Shown in pieces: positions 18,509 through 25,952 of a stretch of 64,000 bases of DNA. Location: assembly GCF_000373645.1 (NCBI RefSeq), contig NZ_KB892068.1:149369-213368 (forward strand). Reading direction: 5' to 3'. This DNA is from Streptomyces sp. ATexAB-D23 (GTDB taxonomy: Bacteria > Actinomycetota > Actinomycetes > Streptomycetales > Streptomycetaceae). The position numbers and the translations under genes are program-made. Below the pieces are notes generated by a model, which did not search any database, had not been told where the DNA came from, and worked only from the letters and a program-made list of their open reading frames with translations. The stretch's first letter is position 1, and each line of letters opens with the position of its first letter.

Positions 18509-18549
18509 GCGTCGTCTTTGCGAAACCCGGTACGGCGCGTCTCGTCGGG
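18509..18549 (-). ncRNA. guanidine-III riboswitch (ykkC-III / PRF class) of gdx
   Basis: Read on the minus strand, these 41 nt have exactly the length of the Thermobifida fusca ykkC-III aptamer as I remember it. They share CCGACGAG-like, GCGCCGUACC and CAAAGACG blocks. The first helix pairs CCCG with CGGG where the reference pairs CCGG with CCGG, a compensatory change. The pseudoknot helix GCGCCGU/ACGACGC has one C-A mismatch. The aptamer ends about 30 nt before the ribosome site GGAGG of gdx, so translational control is likely. The identification is from memory, not a covariance search. Confidence 0.88.
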
Positions 18550-18563
18550 TGCGTCCACCGTAG

Positions 18564-18606
18564 CAAAAAACAGGCAAAGGGCCCGGTGACAACGGTCACC
18601 GGACCC
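18564..18606 (-). terminator. rho-independent terminator after the GroES-like gene
   Basis: On the minus strand a 12-bp stem with one mismatch (GGGTCCGGTGAC paired with GTCACCGGGCCC, 4-nt loop) is followed by CCTTTGCCTGTTTTTT, a real U-tract, which is rare in this GC-rich genome. It separates the GroES-like transcript from the gdx riboswitch leader that begins about 15 nt later. Confidence 0.85.
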
Positions 18607-18620
18607 TCAGAGCCTCTCCG

Positions 18621-18750
18621 CGCGGACCGGCGCGGACCGGCACGGGCCGGCACGGACCGGCACGGACCGGCACGGACCGGCACGGACCGGCACGGACCGG
18701 CACGGACCGGCACGGACCGGCACGGACCGGCACGGACCGGCACGGACCGC
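18621..18750. repeat. thirteen tandem copies of a 10-bp unit
   Basis: The unit CACGGACCGG is repeated 13 times without gaps. Nine central copies are perfect, the first three vary at one or two bases, and the last ends in C. A 10-bp unit is not a codon multiple, so it does not code for a repeat protein in one frame. It lies between the stop codon of the GroES-like gene and its terminator, thus inside the 3' untranslated region. Confidence 0.95.
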
Positions 18751-18756
18751 GCCGGG

Positions 18757-19095
18757 CTACAGATACAACCCGGTCGAATCCTCCGAACCCTCGAACCGGT
18801 CCGCGGCCACCGCATGCAGATCGCGCTCACGCATCAGCACGTACGCCACGCCCCGCACCTCGACCTCCGCCCGGTCCTCCGGGTCGAACAGCACCCGGTC
18901 ACCCGGCTCGACCGTCCGCACGTTCTGCCCCACCGCGACCACCACGGCCCACCCCAGCCGACGGCCGACCGCGGCCGTCGCGGGAATCAGAATGCCGCCG
19001 CCGGAACGCCGCTCGCCCTCGGGCGACTCGGACCGGACCAGCACACGGTCGTGCAGCATCCGGATGGGCAGCTTGTCGTCGGTGTTCTCGCTCAC
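18757..19095 (-). CDS. GroES-like (cpn10 family) protein
   Basis: The 112-residue protein has the GroES fold pattern: IRMLHDRVLVRSESPEGERR, then SGGGILIPATA (mobile-loop region), GWAVVVAVGQNV, EPGDRVLFDPE and the C-terminal strand VAYVLMRERDLHAV. Canonical GroES has about 100 residues and is co-transcribed with groEL; this copy stands alone, so it is probably a second, diverged co-chaperonin. The GTG start is preferred over an upstream TTG. Its 3' region carries the 10-bp tandem array and a strong terminator. Confidence 0.85.
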   Translation of the reverse strand: MSENTDDKLPIRMLHDRVLVRSESPEGERRSGGGILIPATAAVGRRLGWAVVVAVGQNVRTVEPGDRVLFDPEDRAEVEVRGVAYVLMRERDLHAVAADRFEGSEDSTGLYL

Positions 19096-19188
19096 GCCCC
19101 GCAACCTACCGGGCCACCGCCCGGCCGTGCGCGCGAGGGGCCCGTCCGGCAGGCCCGCGAAGATCCGCCGAACGGGCCCGAGAGCCCG

Positions 19189-19509
19189 TCAACGCCTGCC
19201 GCGCCGCCCGGAAGCCACGACCAGACCCACCACGCCGACCGCAAGCAGCGCCACCGGAATGACCCGCTCCAGCCGGGGCGAGCCCTCCGCCGTGACGAAC
19301 TGCGCCTTCACATCCGACACCGCCCGGTTCACCGCGACGTACGCACGCCCGGCCGTCCGGTCCACGGTCCCGGCCACCTTCGCCTTCGCGTCACCGATGA
19401 TCGTCTTCGGGTGCACCCGCACCCCGATCTCATCGAGTACCACCGCAAGCTGCTCGCGCCTGCTGATGATGTCCGCCTCGATCTGCGCAGGGGTCCTGGC
19501 ATCCGACAC
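19189..19509 (-). CDS. DUF3618 small membrane protein
   Basis: The 106-residue protein starts with the DUF3618 signature RTPAQIEADIISRREQLAVV followed by LDEIGVRVHPK, has an amphipathic middle and ends in one membrane helix (VIPVALLAVGVVGLVVASG) with a basic tail. The family is common in Actinobacteria and unassigned in function. It is divergent from the bcp gene, with a 128-bp shared region. Confidence 0.88.
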   Translation of the reverse strand: MSDARTPAQIEADIISRREQLAVVLDEIGVRVHPKTIIGDAKAKVAGTVDRTAGRAYVAVNRAVSDVKAQFVTAEGSPRLERVIPVALLAVGVVGLVVASGRRGRR

Positions 19510-19637
19510 CGCGCCGCCTCCGTGGTCCTCGTCCGGTAAACCTTCATCGACAGTCTGTCAGTTCCACCGCCCCCGCACCCGGCGGCACCCCCTACTACCC
19601 TCGGTCCCGTACACCCCACGTACCAACGAGGAGAACC

Positions 19638-20105
19638 ATGAGCGAGCGCCTCAAGCCCGGCGACACCGCCCCCGCCTTCACCCTCCCCGACGCCGACGGC
19701 AACGACGTCTCGCTCGCGGACCACAAGGGCCGCAAGGTCATCGTCTACTTCTACCCCGCCGCACTTACCCCCGGTTGCACCAAGCAGGCCTGCGACTTCA
19801 CCGACAACCTCGGCCTCCTCGCCGACGCCGGCTACGACGTCATCGGCGTCTCCCCCGACAAGCCGGAGAAGCTCGCCAAGTTCCGCGAGAAGGAAAACCT
19901 CAAGGTCACCCTGGTGGGCGACCCCGCCAAGGAGACGCTGGAGGCGTACGGCGCCTTCGGCGAGAAGAAGCTCTACGGCAAAACGGTGACGGGCGTCATC
20001 CGCTCCACGGTCGTCGTCGACGAGGACGGCAAGGTCGAGCACGCCTTCTACAACGTGAAGGCCACCGGCCACGTCGCCAAGATCATCAAGGACCTCAAGA
20101 TCTGA
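19638..20105 (+). CDS. bcp: thiol peroxidase of the Bcp/PrxQ family
   Basis: The 155-residue thioredoxin-fold protein reduces hydroperoxides. The peroxidatic Cys lies in TPGCTKQACDF, and the second Cys five residues later is the resolving Cys typical of atypical 2-Cys PrxQ enzymes. The conserved FYPAALTPGC strand-loop and GVSPDKPEK are present. An AACGAGGAGAACC ribosome site precedes the ATG. It is a stand-alone gene followed by a short 10-bp repeat array. Confidence 0.95.
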   Translation: MSERLKPGDTAPAFTLPDADGNDVSLADHKGRKVIVYFYPAALTPGCTKQACDFTDNLGLLADAGYDVIGVSPDKPEKLAKFREKENLKVTLVGDPAKETLEAYGAFGEKKLYGKTVTGVIRSTVVVDEDGKVEHAFYNVKATGHVAKIIKDLKI

Positions 20106-20130
20106 GATCCGCCCATTCGCCCGGAACGGC

Positions 20131-20170
20131 CCCCAGCGGCCCCGAGCGGCCCCGAGCGGCCCCGAGCGGT
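20131..20170. repeat. four tandem copies of a 10-bp GC-rich unit after bcp
   Basis: The unit CCCGAGCGGC appears four times in register; the first copy has C for G at position 4 and the last ends in T. Like the larger array at 18621-18750 it has a 10-bp period and lies just downstream of a stop codon. Confidence 0.85.
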
Positions 20171-20307
20171 CCGGCACCAGCCGAACCGTTGGGCCGAACG
20201 GCCGAAATCGTGTGATGGACATCCCAATCCTTCGCCGAATCGGTTTGCGACCGCCATGTCCGCGCAGAAGCCTTTCCTGAAACACTCGCCGAGGAAAGGA
20301 ACCGGCC

Positions 20308-21804
20308 ATGGCGGCCTCCGACCCCCACCAGGCGGCCGACCCCGAAGCGGTCAAACGCCACCCCGCCCTGTTCCGTGCCATCCGAAAGCGCCAGAACCCC
20401 AAGCTGCGCCGTACGGACATCACCATCACGGACGACCAGGCGGTCAAGCGCGCGGTCAAGGCGGCTTCACTCGGTAATGCCATGGAGTGGTTCGACTTCG
20501 GCATCTACTCCTACCTCGCCGCCACCCTGGGCCATGTCTTCTTCCCGTCCGGGAACGACACCACCCAGCTCCTCTCCTCCTTCGCCACCTTCGCGGTCGC
20601 CTTCCTCGTGCGCCCCCTCGGCGGCATGTTCTTCGGGCCCATGGGCGACAAGATCGGCCGCAAGAAGGTCCTCGCCCTCACCATGATCATGATGGCGATC
20701 GGCACGTTCGCGATCGGCCTCATCCCCTCGCACCAGACGATCGGCGTCTGGGCGGCCGTCCTGCTGATCTTCTTCCGCATGCTCCAGGGCTTCTCGACGG
20801 GCGGCGAGTACGGCGGGGCCTCGACCTTCATCGCCGAATACGCCCCCGACAAGCGGCGCGGCTTCTTCGGCAGCTTCCTCGAATTCGGCACCCTCGCCGG
20901 CTACGTGGGCGCCGCCGGCCTGGTCACCCTGCTCTACGCGCTGCTCAGCGACGCCCAGATGGAGTCCTGGGGCTGGCGCGTCCCCTTCCTCGTCGCGGGC
21001 CCCCTCGGCCTCGTCGGCCTCTACCTGCGACTGCGCCTGGACGAGACGCCGGCCTTCCAGAAGCTGGAGGGCGGCACCGCGCACGCCACGGAGGCGGCGG
21101 ACAGCGTCGAGACGACGGCCAAGGGCGACCTCGCCAAGATCTTCCGCGACTACTGGCCGACGCTGATCCTCTGCATCTGCCTGGTCGGCGCGTACAACAT
21201 CACCGACTACATGCTGCTGTCGTACATGCCGACGTACCTCTCCGACGAGCTCGGCTACAGCGAGACCCACGGGCTGCTCATCCTGCTCGGCGTCATGGTC
21301 TTCCTGATGCTGATCATCAACCAGATCGGCAAGCTCTCCGACCGCTTCGGCCGCAAGCCCCTGCTGATGACCGGCATGCTGGGCTTCCTGATCTTCTCCC
21401 TCCCGGCCTTCCTCCTGATCCGCCAGGGCAGCATCCCGGCCATCATCATCGGCATGCTCATGCTGGGCCTCTCCCTGGTCTGCATGCTCGGCACGATGTC
21501 CGCCGCCCTCCCGGCCCTGTTCCCCACGAACGTCCGCTACGGCTCCCTCTCGGTCGGCTACAACCTCTCCGCGTCGCTCTTCGGCGGTACGACCCCGCTG
21601 GTGATCACGGCCTTGATCAGCCTCTCGGGCAGCAACCTGATGCCGGCGTACTACGCGATGGCGGCGGCCCTGGTCGGCGTGATCGCGGTGGCCTGCATGA
21701 AGGAGACCGCCAACAAGCCCCTGGCGGGCTCCCCGCCGTCGGTGGAAACGACGGAGGAAGCGGAAGAACTGGTCGCCTCCCAGACCCCGGACCCGAAGTT
21801 CTGA
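20308..21804 (+). CDS. MFS transporter, proline/betaine (ProP) family
   Basis: The 498-residue, 12-helix protein shows the metabolite:H+ symporter pattern: LGNAMEWFDFGIYSYLAATL in helix 1, GPMGDKIGRKKVLALTM as motif A, and RMLQGFSTGGEYGGASTFIA. Such proteins import osmolytes (proline, glycine betaine) or carboxylates such as citrate or shikimate; the subgroup cannot be settled here. GAGGAAAGGA lies just upstream of the ATG. A clear hairpin follows the stop. The 200-bp upstream region separates it from bcp. Confidence 0.9.
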   Translation: MAASDPHQAADPEAVKRHPALFRAIRKRQNPKLRRTDITITDDQAVKRAVKAASLGNAMEWFDFGIYSYLAATLGHVFFPSGNDTTQLLSSFATFAVAFLVRPLGGMFFGPMGDKIGRKKVLALTMIMMAIGTFAIGLIPSHQTIGVWAAVLLIFFRMLQGFSTGGEYGGASTFIAEYAPDKRRGFFGSFLEFGTLAGYVGAAGLVTLLYALLSDAQMESWGWRVPFLVAGPLGLVGLYLRLRLDETPAFQKLEGGTAHATEAADSVETTAKGDLAKIFRDYWPTLILCICLVGAYNITDYMLLSYMPTYLSDELGYSETHGLLILLGVMVFLMLIINQIGKLSDRFGRKPLLMTGMLGFLIFSLPAFLLIRQGSIPAIIIGMLMLGLSLVCMLGTMSAALPALFPTNVRYGSLSVGYNLSASLFGGTTPLVITALISLSGSNLMPAYYAMAAALVGVIAVACMKETANKPLAGSPPSVETTEEAEELVASQTPDPKF

Positions 21805-21822
21805 CCCCGCTTGCCCCACCTG

Positions 21823-21859
21823 CGGCCCGTACGGCTTCCCCTCGAAGCGGTACGGGCCG
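21823..21859 (+). terminator. hairpin terminator after the ProP-like gene
   Basis: CGGCCCGTACGGCTTC pairs with GAAGCGGTACGGGCCG across a 5-nt loop with one mismatch, beginning 19 nt after the stop codon. Only a short T stretch follows, normal for actinobacterial terminators. Confidence 0.75.
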
Positions 21860-21875
21860 TTCCACATCTTGTCGG

Positions 21876-21899
21876 ATATCGGACGTGACCCTCCGATAT
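21876..21899. promoter_or_regulatory. 8-8-8 palindrome upstream of the HNH gene pair
   Basis: ATATCGGA and TCCGATAT form perfect 8-bp arms around an 8-bp spacer, 56 bp before the first HNH start. The AT content is high for this genome. It could be an operator for the pair or a target recognised by the proteins themselves; both are inferences. Confidence 0.6.
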
Positions 21900-21954
21900 T
21901 CGGTTCGTTGATCCGTACGAGGCCGCGAACGGGTGGCCGGATGCGGAGGGGAAC

Positions 21955-22617
21955 GTGTCAGTCAGCCCTTACACACGAGAGCGGCTCTCGGAGGCTGCCT
22001 CATCGTCGCGAACGCTGTCCGAAGCGTTGATGAAACTCGGGGTCGACCCGAACAGTCGCACTCGGGGCTACCTGCGCGAACGGATGCGGAAAATGGGTCT
22101 GGACACCAGGCACTTCGAGCGCGAGGGGGCCCGCTGGACCAAGGACGTCCTTGAACCCGTCGTCGCTGCGTCAAACAGCGTGCATGAGGTACTGCGGCGC
22201 CTCGGACTCGACTTGGTCGGCGGACACCACACGAACATCAGCCGTCGGATCAAGTCGTACGGCCTCGACACCTCCCATTTCGTCCAACCGTCACAAGCGG
22301 CTCTCCCACAGCGCCGACGCTCACCCCAGCAACTGCTGACCGTGGATGATGCACCCCATGCACGCCGCATTCCCGGTGTCCGCCTCAAAGCCGCGATGAA
22401 GGCCCTCGGCATCGCGGATCGGTGCGCCGGCTGCGGAACACTACCCATGTGGCGCGGCCATCCGCTCACGTTGGAGGTGGACCACATCAACGGCAGGTGG
22501 CGCGACAACCGACTGGAGAACCTGAGGCTGCTCTGCCCCAATTGCCACTCGACGACCGACGCATACCGAGGTCGCGGCAAGGGGCGGCGCACACCGACGC
22601 AGAGCGAGAACCAATGA
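21955..22617 (+). CDS. HNH endonuclease-like protein A with duplicated HTH-like repeats
   Basis: The 220-residue protein has two similar N-terminal segments of about 45 residues, SEAASSSRTLSEALMKLGVD ending MGLDTRHF and EPVVAASNSVHEVLRRLGLD ending YGLDTSHF, each looking like a helix-turn-helix unit. The C-terminal HNH domain has CAGC, LEVDHINGRWRDNRLENLRL and LCPNCH, so two zinc-type CxxC pairs and the catalytic His are intact. GGAGGGGAAC precedes the GTG start. The gene overlaps the next HNH gene (ATGA), and codon use is less GC-rich than in neighbours. It is likely a DNA nicking or cutting enzyme; its target is unknown. Confidence 0.85.
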   Translation: MSVSPYTRERLSEAASSSRTLSEALMKLGVDPNSRTRGYLRERMRKMGLDTRHFEREGARWTKDVLEPVVAASNSVHEVLRRLGLDLVGGHHTNISRRIKSYGLDTSHFVQPSQAALPQRRRSPQQLLTVDDAPHARRIPGVRLKAAMKALGIADRCAGCGTLPMWRGHPLTLEVDHINGRWRDNRLENLRLLCPNCHSTTDAYRGRGKGRRTPTQSENQ

Positions 22618-23276
22618 GTTCGGGCGGCCGCTACACACGGGAACTGCTGGCCGAAGCCGCGGACAAGTGCGCCAACATCCAGGAGGTCATCAACTTCCTG
22701 GGCACTCCCCCTTACGGTCGACTCAGTAGCTATCTGTTCGACCGCTTCGACCATTTCGGGATCGACGTGTCCCACTTTCCCCGCCGCACCTACCGCAGAG
22801 CGGGGAAACGCCCCTCAACAACGGAACTCGCGGTTGCCGTGACCTCGGCCGTTTCCATCGCCGACACTTTCAGACGGCTGGGCCGCACGGACAACGCGAG
22901 CCAGCGGAAGCAATTGCACGCCTGGCTTGCCGAGGACGGGCTCACCATCACGCACTTCCTGGGGCAAGGACATCAGCGGGGACGGGTCGGAACCACCCCG
23001 CTGAAGCCCGCTGACCGCATCCTGGTGCAGCACGACGGCCGACACCGCACGAAGACTGCGCTGCTGCGGCGTGCCCTTCGCGAAGTCGGCGTCCCCGAAG
23101 TGTGTGCCGAGTGCGGAACCGGCACGGTCTGGCTGGGCAAGCCCATGACATTGGAGGTTGATCACATCAGCGGCGACTGGAGTGACGATCGCAGAGAGAA
23201 CCTGCGACTTCTGTGCCCGAACTGCCACGCGGTGACCCGCACCTGGTGCAGGGGCGGAACCAACCCGGGGCGTTGA
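22614..23276 (+). CDS. HNH endonuclease-like protein B, paralogue of A
   Basis: This protein also has 220 residues and the same order of parts: two HTH-like units (AEAADKCANIQEVINFLGTP ending GIDVSHF; VAVTSAVSIADTFRRLGRTD ending GLTITHF), then an HNH domain with CAEC, LEVDHISGDWSDDRRENLRL and LCPNCH. Identity with protein A is highest in the nuclease part, so the pair arose by duplication and diverged in the presumed DNA-reading part. The ATG lies within the stop of gene A, so both are made together, which suggests a heterodimer. tRNA-Leu follows 60 bp downstream. Confidence 0.85.
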   Translation: MSSGGRYTRELLAEAADKCANIQEVINFLGTPPYGRLSSYLFDRFDHFGIDVSHFPRRTYRRAGKRPSTTELAVAVTSAVSIADTFRRLGRTDNASQRKQLHAWLAEDGLTITHFLGQGHQRGRVGTTPLKPADRILVQHDGRHRTKTALLRRALREVGVPEVCAECGTGTVWLGKPMTLEVDHISGDWSDDRRENLRLLCPNCHAVTRTWCRGGTNPGR

Positions 23277-23336
23277 AGGACTGTCCGATACCCGCTGCAC
23301 TCTCTCCGTGGAGGGCAGTAAGCTGAGATTAGCTAC

Positions 23337-23420
23337 GCGGCCGTAGCCAAACTGGTATCGGCGGGTGTTTTAGGGGCATCTGGGAGAAATCCTGTGTGGG
23401 TTCGAATCCCACCGGCCGCA
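23337..23420 (+). tRNA. tRNA-Leu, anticodon UAG
   Basis: The 84-nt sequence folds as a class II tRNA. The acceptor arms GCGGCCG and CGGCCGC pair perfectly, the D-loop contains GG, the anticodon loop is TTTAGGG with TAG at 23371-23373, the variable arm is long (15 nt), and the T arm is GTGGG-TTCGAAT-CCCAC. The discriminator is A and CCA is not encoded. UAG reads CUA-type Leu codons. It is not bldA, which has UAA. Confidence 0.95.
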
Positions 23421-23424
23421 CAAC

Positions 23425-23460
23425 ATGATGGGCCGCCCTCCGGGGCGGCCCATCATCGTT
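23425..23460. terminator. terminator after tRNA-Leu
   Basis: ATGATGGGCCGCC and GGCGGCCCATCAT form a perfect 13-bp stem with a 6-nt loop, followed by CGTTT. It begins 5 nt after the tRNA and just before the convergent rdgB stop, so it may act in both directions. Confidence 0.85.
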
Positions 23461-24063
23461 TCACCCCACCAGCTCCCCCACCACCGGGGCCAGCGCCCGG
23501 AACGCCTTGCCGCGGTGGCTGATCGCGTTCTTTTCGGATGGGGTCAGTTCGGCGCAGGTGCGGGTTTCGCCGTCGGGCTGGAGGATCGGGTCGTAGCCGA
23601 AGCCGTAGCCGCCGGCGGGGGTGTGGCGCAGGGTGCCGGTGAGGCGGCCCTCGACCACGCGTTCCGTGCCGTCGGGGAGGGCGAGGGCGGCGGCGCAGGC
23701 GAAGTGGGCGGCGCGGTGGGGGGCGTCGATGTCGGAGAGCTGGGCCAGGAGCAGGTCCAGGTTGGCGCGGTCGTTGCCGTGGGTGCCGGACCAGCGGGCC
23801 GAGAAGATGCCGGGGGCGCCGCCGAGGACGTCCACGCAGAGGCCGGAGTCGTCGGCGATGGCGGGGTGGCCGGTGGCCTGCGCGAGGGCGTGGGCCTTGA
23901 GGAGGGCGTTCTCGGCGAAGGTGACGCCGGTCTCCTTGACGTCGGGGATCTCCGGGTACGCGTCGGCGCCGACGAGTTCGTGGGTGAGGCCCGCTTCGGC
24001 GAGGATCGCGTGGAGTTCGGTGATCTTGCCGGCGTTGCGGGTGGCGAGGATGAGACGGGTCAT
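23461..24063 (-). CDS. rdgB: XTP/dITP diphosphatase (HAM1/RdgB)
   Basis: The 200-residue enzyme removes non-canonical purine nucleoside triphosphates (ITP, dITP, XTP) and so protects DNA and RNA. Family motifs are LILATRNAGKITEL at the N-terminus, ETGVTFAENALLKA, IADDSGLCVDVLGGAPGIFSA split over the active site, GGYGFGYDP and ELTPSEKNAISHRGKA. All are complete. The ATG has no Shine-Dalgarno sequence, but GATAAT lies 6 nt upstream, suggesting a leaderless message. It converges on tRNA-Leu, and the lipoprotein gene lies just upstream. Confidence 0.96.
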   Translation of the reverse strand: MTRLILATRNAGKITELHAILAEAGLTHELVGADAYPEIPDVKETGVTFAENALLKAHALAQATGHPAIADDSGLCVDVLGGAPGIFSARWSGTHGNDRANLDLLLAQLSDIDAPHRAAHFACAAALALPDGTERVVEGRLTGTLRHTPAGGYGFGYDPILQPDGETRTCAELTPSEKNAISHRGKAFRALAPVVGELVG

Positions 24064-24069
24064 GGGTCG

Positions 24070-24075
24070 ATTATC
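24070..24075 (-). promoter_or_regulatory. -10-like hexamer of rdgB (leaderless start)
   Basis: GATAAT on the minus strand matches TATAAT at five of six bases and ends 6 nt before the rdgB ATG, where transcription would begin at the start codon. The -35 region (TGAGCG at 17 bp) is weak. Confidence 0.45.
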
Positions 24076-24095
24076 GCCGTGTCCGTCCCGATCGC

Positions 24096-24401
24096 TCACG
24101 GGGTGCAGACCTTGCCTATCTCCTTGGCGGCGTCGGTGATGAGGTCGGCGTTGTCCGTCTTGTCGCCGAGGTTGCCCAGTTCCTTCTGGATCTCGTCCAG
24201 GGCCTCGGACGCCTGGGTGGGGTCGCTGGAGGCGTTGGCGACGGCCCGCTGGAGGTTGTCGACACTGGTGGCGATGGCGTCGGCGGTGCGGACGCAGTCG
24301 AGTGTCTTGTCGAGGGCGCCGCAGCCCGCCGCCGCGGTGACGGTGATGAGCGCGGCGGTGACGGCCAGTGCGGTGCGGTGGTGCCGGTGGCGCGCGGCCA
24401 T
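24096..24401 (-). CDS. small secreted protein, probable lipoprotein
   Basis: The 101-residue protein has a basic start, a hydrophobic core (TALAVTAALITVTAAAGC) ending in a possible but imperfect lipobox Cys at residue 27, then a soluble helical region with two more Cys residues, DCVRTADAIATSVDNLQRAV and the C-terminal KVCTP. These could form a disulfide outside the cell. GGGAGGGA precedes the ATG. It lies between rph and rdgB on the same strand. I know no function. Confidence 0.82.
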   Translation of the reverse strand: MAARHRHHRTALAVTAALITVTAAAGCGALDKTLDCVRTADAIATSVDNLQRAVANASSDPTQASEALDEIQKELGNLGDKTDNADLITDAAKEIGKVCTP

Positions 24402-24434
24402 GGTGTGGTCCCTCCCCGGGTGCGGATACGTGGA

Positions 24435-24462
24435 CGGGCGCACGGTTCGACCCGTGCGCCCG
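24435..24462 (-). terminator. hairpin terminator after rph
   Basis: CGGGCGCACGG and CCGTGCGCCCG form an 11-bp stem around a short loop, about 50 nt past the rph stop on the minus strand and before the lipoprotein ribosome site. Confidence 0.7.
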
Positions 24463-24514
24463 TATGCGTATCGACGCCGTGGGAGGGGGAGTTGGTTGCT
24501 CCGGGGCGGGGGGG

Positions 24515-25252
<738 letters not shown>

Positions 25253-25259
25253 GGCGTCG

Positions 25260-25265
25260 AGCCTA
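25260..25265 (-). promoter_or_regulatory. -10-like hexamer of rph (leaderless start)
   Basis: TAGGCT on the minus strand, a typical HrdB -10 sequence, ends 7 nt before the rph ATG. No convincing -35 is visible. Confidence 0.45.
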
Positions 25266-25393
25266 GCGGGTGCGGGGAGGCGTGAATTCCGGTGCGGGGG
25301 TGGTGCGTACGCGGGCTCGGGGTTGTGGGTGGTGGCGTGTGCGGGGCGCGTGCCCGCCGGGGTGCGGGGTGCGTCGGCGGGGCGGCACGCGCC

Positions 25394-25425
25394 GCAGGCC
25401 CCGCCCTGGTCGGGGCGGGGCCTGC
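25394..25425 (-). terminator. hairpin terminator after nagF
   Basis: GCAGGCCCCGCCC and GGGGCGGGGCCTGC form a strong stem with a short loop, about 70 nt past the nagF stop; a smaller stem (GTCGGCC/GGCCGAC near 25463-25480) lies closer. The whole 244-bp space between rph and nagF appears non-coding and GC-rich. Confidence 0.7.
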
Positions 25426-25496
25426 GGGGTGCCGGCCGGTGTGGCCGGCGGGGTCCGGCGGTGTCGGCCTGGAGGGCCGACGGGTTCAGCGGTGGG

Positions 25497-25730
25497 TCAC
25501 ATCATGTCTTCGATGTCGGCCGCGATCGGGTCGGCGTCGGTGCCGATGACGACCTGGATCGCGGTGCCCATCTTGACGACGCCGTGGGCGCCGGCGGCCT
25601 TGAGCGCGGCCTCGTCGACCTTGCTCGCGTCGTGGACCTCGGTGCGCAGGCGGGTGATGCAGCCCTCGACCTCTTCGATGTTCTCGATTCCGCCGAGCCC
25701 GGCGACGATCTTCTCAGCCTTGCTGGCCAT
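25497..25730 (-). CDS. nagF: PTS EIIB subunit, N-acetylglucosamine type
   Basis: The 77-residue protein is a free-standing EIIB of the glucose/GlcNAc class. The phosphorylated Cys24 is in VEGCITRLRTEV, and GAHGVVKMGTAIQVVIGTDA forms the conserved second half. It receives phosphate from EIIA and passes it to sugar carried by EIIC. In Streptomyces the GlcNAc PTS has split EIIB and EIIC proteins, and the divergent EIIC genes with dre sites match that arrangement. Confidence 0.93.
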   Translation of the reverse strand: MASKAEKIVAGLGGIENIEEVEGCITRLRTEVHDASKVDEAALKAAGAHGVVKMGTAIQVVIGTDADPIAADIEDMM

Positions 25731-25894
25731 GGCCTTCTCCCTGGTTCTTCACGTACATGCGACGGCCCACCGTGGGTCCGTTTCGTCACGGTAGCTCACG
25801 GTTGGCCCAACTTCGCTAGCGAGCGCCCCGGTCGTCACCAATGATGACGATCACCGGCGCCCTGCCCTGTGAGCGGGCTCCGCACCGTACCGCA

Positions 25895-25910
25895 ACTGGT
25901 CTACACCAGT
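25895..25910. promoter_or_regulatory. DasR-responsive element (dre) before the first EIIC gene
   Basis: ACTGGTCTACACCAGT is a near-perfect palindrome fitting the DasR consensus ACTGGTCTAGACCA(G/C)T. It lies 43 bp before the EIIC start and 165 bp from the divergent nagF start, so DasR could repress both until glucosamine-6-phosphate accumulates. Confidence 0.92.
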
Positions 25911-25952
25911 CTGCAACGACCGCCAAATGAGGCTTGTTCCGGGAGGACGCCG

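Noticed and set aside
18621..18750. Possible CRISPR array
   Set aside because: The 10-bp units are contiguous with no spacers, and no cas genes are present.
18129..18830. Repeat protein encoded across the 10-bp array
   Set aside because: The frame crosses gdx, the riboswitch and the array; the unit is not a multiple of 3, and it has no ribosome site.
20467..21867. Long open frame antisense to the ProP-like gene
   Set aside because: It is a product of extreme third-position GC; the peptide is low-complexity and the plus-strand frame encodes a clear transporter.
23337..23420. bldA, the developmental tRNA-Leu
   Set aside because: The anticodon is TAG, not TAA, so it reads CUA-type codons rather than UUA.
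23337..23460. Phage or ICE attachment site at tRNA-Leu
   Set aside because: I saw no integrase gene and no second copy of the tRNA 3' end in the window.
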